A DNA stretch of 64,000 bases from contig NZ_AMRX01000008.1 in the NCBI RefSeq assembly GCF_000300815.1, positions 124,001 to 188,000 on the forward strand. Direction: 5' to 3'. The DNA is from Gayadomonas joobiniege G7 (lineage in GTDB: Bacteria; Pseudomonadota; Gammaproteobacteria; Enterobacterales; Alteromonadaceae). The notes under the pieces are model-generated. The model did no database searches. It had not been told where the DNA came from and saw only the letters and a program-made list of their open reading frames with translations. The position numbers and the translations under genes are program-made. This document shows positions 35,454-42,433 of this stretch, one piece after another; within the stretch, counting starts at the first letter, position 1, and each line of letters starts with the position of its first letter.

Positions 35454-36071
35454 TTATTTTTTAAATTTTCGTCGATGGGCGAACAATAAAGTTAAAAACG
35501 CCGCCAAACCTAAAGGTTCAGGTACTTGAGTGGTGATGCTGGTTTGCATTTGGTCGCCAGCACTCGCCGATAATATATGTTCCTCAAAACTCGAATCGTA
35601 TAAATTAAAGCTGGTTATTTCAAAATCACCGATGCCCGCTGTTAATGCGGTGAAGTTGATTTCGAACAGTTCATAACTTGTTTTGCCACTGGCAAAAGGT
35701 GCAGCTGTGCTTGGATCAACAAAATAAAACAGGCTGGCAAAGACTTCACCAATGTCTTTATCATCGTCGATTAACACCAGATCCCAATCATTAAAACCAT
35801 CCGCATCCGCATCTAGCGACTGATAGGGTTCGGCCAATAACAGATTGTTAAACGCAATACGACTGGCATCAAAGTTAAAATCGACGTCATACTCAATAAT
35901 GCTGTCGATTGTCTCGTCTCCATCAAACAGATAACTCACTTGCAACGCAATATTGTCGCCAGGTTGGTAATTGGTTTGATCTGGGGTTATGGTTAAACCA
36001 GCTTGGGCAGATAGACTGGTGCCAAGTAATAAACAACTGGTTAATAAAATATTTAGTTTTTTCACAAGCAT
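35454..36071 (-). CDS. PEP-CTERM sorting protein with cohesin-like domain
   Basis: About 205 residues from ATG 36071 (the frame is open to 36140; a GTG at 36065 is also possible). A signal peptide (MLVKKLNILLTSCLLLGTSLSAQA) precedes a beta domain beginning GLTITPDQTNYQPGDNIALQVSY and continuing YDVDFNFDASRIAFNNLLL. That pattern resembles cohesin domains (an early hydrophobic strand, then a F/Y-D-x-x-x-L/I-x-F turn). The C-terminus VPEPLGLAAFLTLLFAHRRK is a PEP-CTERM anchor. The protein would be exported and held at or released from the surface. It is encoded just upstream of the dockerin-ended GH86. Confidence 0.75.
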   Translation of the reverse strand: MLVKKLNILLTSCLLLGTSLSAQAGLTITPDQTNYQPGDNIALQVSYLFDGDETIDSIIEYDVDFNFDASRIAFNNLLLAEPYQSLDADADGFNDWDLVLIDDDKDIGEVFASLFYFVDPSTAAPFASGKTSYELFEINFTALTAGIGDFEITSFNLYDSSFEEHILSASAGDQMQTSITTQVPEPLGLAAFLTLLFAHRRKFKK

Positions 36072-36150
36072 TCTCCAAAAGGTAGAGGATGACTCGCCTA
36101 ACGACAACATAACTGAGAGGGGCCACACAAAAGTAAACATAATAAAGATT

Positions 36151-36162
36151 ATTGTTAACAGT
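36151..36162. promoter_or_regulatory. Operator-like ATTGTTAACAGT before the GH86 operon
   Basis: Matches ATTGTTAACAAT at 11 of 12 positions and is followed by a half site TTGTTAAT at 36170-36177. It lies about 80-90 bases upstream of the PEP-CTERM start. Confidence 0.45.
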
Positions 36163-36282
36163 TATGTTAATTGTTAATTTGTTTTTGTCAATGATTTGTT
36201 TTTTGTATGTGGCAAGAGAAGCGGGGCGTGCCCCGCATTAATAATGATTAATAAACCAAAATTATGTCTATTATGTTTGCGT

Positions 36283-37095
36283 TTATAAACGCCCGAAAGA
36301 CGCTTCTATGTCAGCAAAAAACGCGATTGTCGTTTGCACATGTTGATGCCAGTAATCCCAACTATGTTCGCCGTCAAAGGTTGTAAACTCATAGTTAAAC
36401 TCATGCTGAGTTAACCAGTTATTCAGTTCAACGTTGGACGCGTATAAAACATCATCTTTGCCGCAATCAAACCTTAGGGGCGGCAGTTGTGCTTGATGTA
36501 ACTTGAACCAGTACTCTAATTCGGCTTCTTGACTGAATAGCGTTTTATATTCAGATAAGTTGGTTGATGTGAAGTGGGCTAGGTCAGTTAATTGACAGAT
36601 AGAGGAGTGGGCTGATATGCCGCTAAATTTATCTGCATATTTTGCGCCCAAGCGCAGCGCACCATAACCACCCATAGACAAACCGGAAATATACCAACGA
36701 CTGCTTTCACTCACTTGGCGCACTGTTTGTTTTGTCGCTTGTACCACATCATCAACAATCCATTTTTCAAAGTCGCCATATTGTGGCAGCGGCAAGTAGG
36801 CACTGCCGTCCATCAACCCTCCGTCTGACGGCATGGCTAAGATAAAATCAATGCCGCCAAGCTCGGCTTTAATATTTTGATAAGCTTTGTCGACTCCCCC
36901 TAGATGCAACCAGACCCAGGCATTACCATACACCCCGTGCAATAAAATGATCACCGGCAGATTTTTACCGTCGGCGTTGACATTGTAATAGAGAATATCT
37001 TGGCGACGATTTAAATAAGACGAAAAAACCGTAACAAATTGACAGTTGTCCGGCGTGTGGGCCGGATTAGACACTTCAGTTCTTAAAATAGCCAC
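36283..37095 (-). CDS. Esterase of the esterase D / S-formylglutathione hydrolase type
   Basis: A 270-residue alpha/beta hydrolase without a signal peptide. The oxyanion region VIILLHGVYGNAWVW and the nucleophile elbow GLSMGGYGALRLG (G-x-S-x-G) are present; the late Asp (FDCGKDDVLY) and His (DGEHSWDYW) complete a triad. It is related to esterase D, FrmB and feruloyl esterases. It begins three bases after the alcohol dehydrogenase stop, so the two act together. Formaldehyde detoxification is possible by analogy with FrmA/FrmB; deacylation of a sugar is the alternative. Confidence 0.8.
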   Translation of the reverse strand: MAILRTEVSNPAHTPDNCQFVTVFSSYLNRRQDILYYNVNADGKNLPVIILLHGVYGNAWVWLHLGGVDKAYQNIKAELGGIDFILAMPSDGGLMDGSAYLPLPQYGDFEKWIVDDVVQATKQTVRQVSESSRWYISGLSMGGYGALRLGAKYADKFSGISAHSSICQLTDLAHFTSTNLSEYKTLFSQEAELEYWFKLHQAQLPPLRFDCGKDDVLYASNVELNNWLTQHEFNYEFTTFDGEHSWDYWHQHVQTTIAFFADIEASFGRL

Positions 37096-37098
37096 AGT

Positions 37099-38211
37099 TT
37101 ATTCCTCACAAATCCTAATAACACCTTTTGCGATACGGCCATTAAGCATGTCATCAAACCCTTGTGCTAATTCATCCATGCTGTAGGTTTTGGTCACTAA
37201 TTCGTCTAATTTTAATTGGCCAGATTCGTATAACGACATCAAACGCGGGAAGTCTCGGTCGGGATTACACTGTCCATATAATGGGTTGATATAAATTTTA
37301 TCCCACTCAAACAATTCACAATCAAAGTCGATTCTTTGTTCTATGCCGCTCGCTTGAACAGCCGTACCTGCACTACGGATAAGCGCTAACGGTGCTGATC
37401 CTAATGCAGGGATTGCTGTACACTCAAATGCATAATCAGCACCACGACCGCCGTTAAGCGCTTTTACATCAGCTGCGACATCAACAAAATCTATGTCTTC
37501 TTTTTTGGCGATAATGCCGTGTGTTGCACCAAACTTTTTAGCTTGCTCTAATCGCTCTTGGCTAATATCAATGGCAATAATTTTTGCCGCGCCTGAGTGT
37601 GCTACACCTTGAATCACATTTAAACCAACACCGCCACAGCCGATCACACAGGCGGTAGAGCCGGCTTTAACATTGGCCGCGTTAACCGCAGAACCCCAAC
37701 CTGTCATAACACCGCAGCCAACAATAGACGCAGATGAAAACGGCATATCTGTGGTGAGTTTTACGACTGCTTGTTGTTTAACGACGGTATACTCGCACAT
37801 GGTGCCAAGGTGAAAGGAACGTTCAAGCGGGCCATGCTCGTTGGTGGTAGCCGCTTCGTGTGCGTGGCCCTTTAAACCACAGCCACAAACAGGCGAGTTG
37901 TTTTCGCATATGTGCGGGTTACCCTCTAAACATTGAAAACACTCTCCGCACGGGATGGCCCAATTTAAAATAACTTTATCGCCTTTTGCGACTTTAGTCA
38001 CTCCGTCGCCTACTGCAGTCACCACACCGGCCCCTTCGTGCCCAACAATAAAGGTTTTATTCCAGTTTTGCACCGAATCCCAATCAGTATGACAAATGCC
38101 AGACGCGTAAATTTTTACCTGTACTTCGCCTGGACCCGGATCGCCTACTTGCACTTGAGTTAATTCAAACTGGCCTTGGCCGTTAGATACAATTGCTTTT
38201 GCCGTCAGCAT
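37099..38211 (-). CDS. Zinc-dependent alcohol dehydrogenase, class III-like
   Basis: About 370 residues from ATG 38211, chosen because CGGAGAA stands seven bases ahead of it (the frame is open to 38241). Catalytic zinc ligands are visible in GICHTDWD and GHEGAGVV; the structural zinc cysteines lie in CGECFQCLEGNPHIC. The Rossmann motif is VIGCGGVGLNVIQG. Class III members oxidise S-hydroxymethylglutathione; this one could also take other alcohols or aldehydes. Operon with the esterase, divergent from an AraC regulator. Confidence 0.85.
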   Translation of the reverse strand: MLTAKAIVSNGQGQFELTQVQVGDPGPGEVQVKIYASGICHTDWDSVQNWNKTFIVGHEGAGVVTAVGDGVTKVAKGDKVILNWAIPCGECFQCLEGNPHICENNSPVCGCGLKGHAHEAATTNEHGPLERSFHLGTMCEYTVVKQQAVVKLTTDMPFSSASIVGCGVMTGWGSAVNAANVKAGSTACVIGCGGVGLNVIQGVAHSGAAKIIAIDISQERLEQAKKFGATHGIIAKKEDIDFVDVAADVKALNGGRGADYAFECTAIPALGSAPLALIRSAGTAVQASGIEQRIDFDCELFEWDKIYINPLYGQCNPDRDFPRLMSLYESGQLKLDELVTKTYSMDELAQGFDDMLNGRIAKGVIRICEE

Positions 38212-38352
38212 ACATTTCTCCGAATAGTAAATGACGAGCATTTAAACATGGAGTTAACAAAGGTTCTGTAAAAGATGCGTCGGTAAATGTCAAATATTTG
38301 CTATTTTTGACTATTATGTGCGATCCTTAGTGTTCCCATCCGCGGAGGTCAA

Positions 38353-39228
38353 ATGACAACAGCAAAAGTATATTGTGAACCTTTTTGTATTAAGCAAGGT
38401 TATAACTTCGAAATTCACGAAGTGAGCTATAACGCTGACGATTTTTATAGTTGTTTTATGCATTTTCACGAAGTGCATGAAATTATTATTTTTAAGCAAG
38501 TTGAAGGGACTTATTTTTATAGCCAAGGCCAATCGGTTATAAAAAATAATGACATAGTATTTACACCTTGTTTAGAAACCCACGATTTTTCGTTAGCAGA
38601 TGGCGCTAAAAGTTGGTATATCATTCAGTTTTTACCTGAATTGTTAAGTGCTAAGTCGTTAATGAATGCTCGGCTGTTTTTTCAGCGCGGAATGCATTTG
38701 CGATTAAATCAAACCGACCGAGCCGCATTGCAACAGCAAGTTAATTGGCTACTTGAGGCTTATCAAAACGATCCGCATAGCGAGCTATGCAAAGCATTAT
38801 TAGATGTGATTTTATTATGGTTGGCCGACAAAGCTAAAGCTTTGAACTCAGATAAAGCTGCACCGATAAAACAAAAACAAAATTATCAAAGATTACAACC
38901 AGTTATTGAACAGTTTCGAAACCAGTCTGCGGTCAATTTGCCGTTAGAGCAGGCGGCTGAGTTGTGCCATTTATCACCGTCGTATTTTTCGCGTTTGTTT
39001 AAAAGCGTTTTTCGCTGCAATTATTCTGAGTATGTCAATCAGCACAAGTTATACAGCGCAGCGCGGCTATTGAGCCAATCGAACAAAAGTGTGACTGAAA
39101 TTAGTTATGAGTTGGATTTTTCCAGCCCGTCACATTTTATTGCACTGTTTAAAAAACAATTTAACGTGACACCAAAAAAATACAAAAGTCAGTTAAATGA
39201 TCATTTATTGGCAAAAGCAGTTGATTAG
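38353..39228 (+). CDS. AraC family transcriptional regulator
   Basis: A 291-residue regulator with an N-terminal cupin (FYSCFMHFHEVHEIIIFKQVEGTYFYSQGQ) and a C-terminal AraC HTH pair (LPLEQAAELCHLSPSYFSRLFKSVF; KSVTEISYELDFSSPSHFIALFKKQFNVTPKKYK). It is divergent from the alcohol dehydrogenase/esterase operon, 141 bases away, and is the likely controller of it. GTTAACAA (38253-38260) lies in the shared region, as part of the wider TTGTTAACAA pattern. Confidence 0.88.
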   Translation: MTTAKVYCEPFCIKQGYNFEIHEVSYNADDFYSCFMHFHEVHEIIIFKQVEGTYFYSQGQSVIKNNDIVFTPCLETHDFSLADGAKSWYIIQFLPELLSAKSLMNARLFFQRGMHLRLNQTDRAALQQQVNWLLEAYQNDPHSELCKALLDVILLWLADKAKALNSDKAAPIKQKQNYQRLQPVIEQFRNQSAVNLPLEQAAELCHLSPSYFSRLFKSVFRCNYSEYVNQHKLYSAARLLSQSNKSVTEISYELDFSSPSHFIALFKKQFNVTPKKYKSQLNDHLLAKAVD

Positions 39229-39460
39229 TTGCCTTTTATAACAAACCCTAGTTATGAAATGAGCGAGGATTTTGCATAAATGCTTATTGAGCAAGGTGAT
39301 TAAAGAAAGTTTATAGGTTGCGGGCAAGAGGTGATAATTTATTAGCAAAAAGTATTGCCCGCAAATCAAAAAACGCAGTGGCGACATTGCTTAGAAGTTT
39401 TCCGAACAATTGTGCGGATTGTGCCGCTAGCGGGACTAAAGACGTAGCTCGTTTCTGCCC
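39229..39460. other. Gap between AraC gene and intron fragment
   Basis: Contains a perfect inverted repeat TTGCGGGCAA / TTGCCCGCAA (about 39317-39363). The rest, up to the intron start, is open in one + frame from TTG 39318 but the product is not recognised; it may be the 5' exon of whatever gene the intron entered. Confidence 0.3.
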
Positions 39461-40029
39461 GTGCGACTTGAAGTCGTATGAAGCGCTGTTCACCGCGATA
39501 AGAGTGGACCATCTGTATCACCAGATGACCCTATGGCTCTGAATAAAACAGCGAGCCAGACAATGTAACAAAGCCAATTTGGTGGGAAACAAATCGTGAG
39601 AGGCGTTTCTTCCTGATAACCACAATCGGGTAAGTGCTAGGGAATCAGTATGATGAACGTATGTGAATCCATGTAAGGTGCGTTATACGAGAAGCAGCGG
39701 AAGTGGTTTATACGCTGTGGCCAAACGGCAATGAGAGTAGGAAAGAGCTTGGGCAGTTATCTTTCGTGATCAATACGCTCTCCGCACTAGAGTGGGCATC
39801 TAACCCGATATTGCGTGACATACGGAACAAGGTAAGCCTGTATTTCTCCCTATCAAAAGACACATCAAGATCCGAAGTGGGTCAACTCCTTATGATCCTG
39901 ACTATCAGGAATATCTGGAGAATAGGAGGACCAACAATTACAGACGAAACACATGGGTTCAACCTGTCTTAACTGCATTGTGATATTGCTGGGTAACATT
40001 AGGTTGCCTTAGTGGAGGCTTGAGCCGTA
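39461..40029 (+). mobile_element. Group II intron 5' fragment without its ORF
   Basis: Starts with the group II 5' consensus GTGCGAC (39461). Characteristic domain I sequences follow: GGTAAGCCTGTATTTCTCCC near 39833 and GGAGGCTTGAGCCGTATG near 40013-40031, the stretch that normally precedes the reverse-transcriptase part. The intron breaks off at 40029, where an IS3-like element begins. No maturase and no domain V/VI were found on the other side, so it is a dead fragment. Confidence 0.65.
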
Positions 40030-40037
40030 TGTAGTGG

Positions 40038-40475
40038 TCAAGTTAAATTGGCCACAGTTTTATAGTTTAGCCAGAAATTGTCTTCTGACTTGTTTGGTGT
40101 CAACCCGTCATTATGTTGATGTGGTCTAACTTGGCTGTAATAATAACCAATGATATATCTTTGTCGAGCCAATAAATTTGGAATAGCGACATGCTCTTTC
40201 GCTGCTTTTTTATAAGCATGTTGCAGCGGTAATTGGCAACTTACTAAACCAAGGTTTTTCATCAACTTACTGGCTCGGTAGCGACTTAAGGTTATATCAC
40301 TTTCATCTTGAGTAATTATGTCACTAATCGTCCGAGCACCAGCCGAGCCGCAGCTTAATTCGTGAGCTTCCCTGACTTTTTCTTGTAATACGAGTTGTTC
40401 TGTTGAGGGTAAATTATCTCGTACTAACCAATACTTATAACTGCTTCGGTGAACGCCAAAAACTTCACATAGCAT
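40038..40475 (-). pseudogene. IS3-family transposase OrfB, internal deletion
   Basis: The N-terminal part is normal (MLCEVFGVHRSSYKYW...GAARTISDI-like region, here GSAGARTISDIITQ; YRASKLMKNLGLVSCQ). It then jumps from KKAAKEHVAIPNLLARQRY directly to the C-terminal GYYYSQVRPHQHNDGLTPNK. The whole DDE catalytic centre between them is lost, yet the frame is kept. The product cannot transpose; it might act as an inhibitor. Confidence 0.8.
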
Positions 40476-40519
40476 CTTAACTGGATATCGATTTTTATGG
40501 CTCTGATTGAGTTTTTCGA

Positions 40520-40837
<318 letters not shown>

Positions 40838-40907
40838 TCACCTAATTCTGCTATGAATTAATCATAACATCCTCTAATTAGGTGGCCAAAATCACTCTAC
40901 CACTACA

Positions 40908-41081
40908 TACATTGAACGATTTAACCGCACCTATCGTGACGAGGTGCTCGATTGCTACATTTTCACCAACCTAAATGAAGTGAAGCAAATCACCCATGAT
41001 TGGAAAGAACTTTATAACAACGAACGGCCGCATGATTCACTTGATGATATGACGCCCATTGAGTTTAAGAATGCAGCATAA
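40908..41081 (+). pseudogene. C-terminal fragment of another IS3-family transposase
   Basis: Translates in the + frame to about 57 residues, ERFNRTYRDEVLDCYIF and then NNERPHDSLDDMTPIEF before TAA: the end of an IS3 OrfB integrase core, with the last catalytic Glu region. Its 5' part is cut off by the IS3-like element whose end is at 40907. Confidence 0.8.
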
Positions 41082-41103
41082 AATTCTACGATAAAGCTGT
41101 TAC

Positions 41104-41241
41104 CTAAATGGGATATTTACACCCCAACTCTTGCTCTACCAATACAGCTAAACCATGGGCTTGTTTACGAAAATCAATGGGCTCTCGATAGAGGTAAATC
41201 TGTGGCAATGTCAGTGCTGGTCGAAAATAGCGTGTTTTCAT
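41104..41241 (-). pseudogene. IS66-family TnpB, N-terminal fragment
   Basis: Forty-five codons beginning MKTRYFRPALTLPQIYLYREPIDFRKQ, the usual N-terminus of IS66 TnpB (normally about 115 residues). It breaks off at TAG 41104. Its start overlaps the tnpA stop as in intact IS66 elements. Confidence 0.75.
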
Positions 41242-41546
41242 AACAGCCTCAACAACTGCGTAACGGTTTGCACATTGGCTGAGGTCACGTCACGAATAAC
41301 GATGCCATTGGGGAGTTGTAATTGTAGGGGTGCGGTATTCGCAGTTGCTTGATGCGTGAGCTGAACTGGGATAAGTTGTTTGGCCTCTGCATCTGACGGA
41401 TGCTTTTCTCTCTGTTGCACTTTATGCTGCCAATACAAAAATTGGTGATAGACGAGGCCTTGCGCGCGGCAAAAAGCTGCGCCGGATAAATTGGAAGTTT
41501 GCCATGCCTCGTTGAGGGTTTGCCATTTTTGTTCGCGTTCACTCAT
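41238..41546 (-). CDS. IS66-family accessory protein TnpA
   Basis: A 102-residue protein (MSEREQKWQTLNEAWQTSNLSGAAFCRAQGLVYHQFLYWQHKVQQ) with the HTH typical of IS66 TnpA. It is complete, but TnpB is truncated and TnpC absent, so the element is a remnant. The outer IS66 end is probably near 41630 (minus strand GTAAGCGTCA). Confidence 0.78.
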   Translation of the reverse strand: MSEREQKWQTLNEAWQTSNLSGAAFCRAQGLVYHQFLYWQHKVQQREKHPSDAEAKQLIPVQLTHQATANTAPLQLQLPNGIVIRDVTSANVQTVTQLLRLL

Positions 41547-41630
41547 ATCTTTTTTCCTGCGGAATTAATGTGGAATAGAGTGTTACGCGAGTTCGTTTGA
41601 AAGTATAGAGGTTGATTTAGTGACGCTTAC

Positions 41631-41677
41631 GCTTCGCTAATATGCCCTACGTGCCTGCGCCCAAAGCTTAGCGTTAG
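41631..41677. other. Truncated integron attC site (3' part)
   Basis: Ends with the core GCTTAGC-GTTAGG (crossover between G41673 and T41674), the R' box form of attC sites. The 5' half is missing because the IS66 remnant abuts it. It marks the left border of the bacteriocin cassette. Confidence 0.5.
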
Positions 41678-41688
41678 GTTTACAGGTG

Positions 41689-41916
41689 CTATTCGTTAGC
41701 CTCATTGGTCCTGCCTCTTGTCATCTTATAACCAATATGACAAATCTCCGCTATAACAAATAATACTATTATTGCACCGAATTCCGATTGGCAAAATTGG
41801 CCGAACATAGTTTGTGGAAAAACTTTATAACCAAGTAAAAGCAATAGTCCTGTTATGAAAAAAGCTAAAACAATCCATAGTATCTCAGCTTTTGTTACGT
41901 TTTTCTTCAAATTCAC
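41689..41916 (-). CDS. Small two-helix membrane protein, possible bacteriocin immunity protein
   Basis: A 75-residue protein with two hydrophobic helices (about 10-30 and 46-65) and charged ends (MNLKKNVTKAE; KMTRGRTNEANE). It follows the double-glycine peptide gene by 56 bases on the same strand inside one cassette. Small membrane proteins in this position are usually immunity factors. I do not recognise a named family, and the role is by context only. Confidence 0.5.
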   Translation of the reverse strand: MNLKKNVTKAEILWIVLAFFITGLLLLLGYKVFPQTMFGQFCQSEFGAIIVLFVIAEICHIGYKMTRGRTNEANE

Positions 41917-41972
41917 GATTACTTCCTTTATAGGACTTTTATCTGATTTAGTTGAAAGCCCTTAGATTATAT

Positions 41973-42221
41973 TTAATTAAATGTATCGTACAGCCAGCTT
42001 CCAATAGCTCTGCCAAGATCGTCTGCACCAAGTGCCGTGGCTCCGTAATAACCTAATGCAAATGCACCTGTCGCAACCCTTAATGGATTTCCAAATAGCA
42101 TTCCTGTACCAGTTTGGTATGCTGCCAATCCAATTCGACTTGCTTCATATGCATCTCCTCCGCAAACTTCGTTTAATTCAGTTAAAGTAAGCTCTCTTAT
42201 ATCACATTGTTGAGTATTCAT
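41973..42221 (-). CDS. Double-glycine leader peptide, class II bacteriocin/microcin-like
   Basis: An 82-residue precursor. The leader MNTQQCDIRELTLTELNEVCGG has the pattern L-x2-x-E-L-x2-V-x-G-G seen before cleavage by C39-peptidase ABC exporters. Cleavage after G22 would give a mature peptide of 60 residues, rich in Gly and Ala (IGLAAYQTGTGMLFG; ATGAFALGYYGATALG), without cysteine, likely membrane-active. AAGGGAA precedes the ATG. No exporter lies in the window. It is carried in reverse orientation within an integron cassette. Confidence 0.7.
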   Translation of the reverse strand: MNTQQCDIRELTLTELNEVCGGDAYEASRIGLAAYQTGTGMLFGNPLRVATGAFALGYYGATALGADDLGRAIGSWLYDTFN

Positions 42222-42336
42222 AATATTCCCTTGTAAGAAAAGTTGAATATCAATTCTATTATAAATGTCAACGCGTTATACCTACACTTTAGTATAGTTT
42301 TTAATTCTTATTTCTTATATTATCCAGCAATAAAAA

Positions 42337-42433
42337 CCTAACAAAGCAATAATGAAAGGGACGCAAAAAGCTTGGCTGGCGTCACTTCGTTCCTAATTAT
42401 AGCCAAGCCTTTTGCGCCTGTTAAGCGGGCGTT
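42337..42433 (+). other. Integron attC site, interrupted at its crossover point
   Basis: Begins with CCTAACAAAGC (R'' box). Long arms CGCAAAAAGCTTGGCT (42362-42377) and AGCCAAGCCTTTTGCG (42401-42416) pair with one mismatch. It ends GCGGGC-GTT at 42433; the missing end of the core (GTTAG) lies at 44286-44290, on the far side of an IS. The architecture is that of chromosomal-integron attC sites such as VCR. Confidence 0.8.

Noticed and set aside
36220-36235. GC palindrome GCGGGGCGTGCCCCGC
   Set aside because: A strong hairpin between the esterase 3' end and the PEP-CTERM promoter, but without a T-tract on either strand it cannot be called a terminator with confidence.
39318-39972. Two + strand open frames (39318-39542 and 39703-39972)
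   Set aside because: The second lies wholly in the group II intron fragment and the first runs into it; structured intron RNA explains them better than protein coding. The first 48 codons of the 39318 frame could be an exon but are unrecognised.
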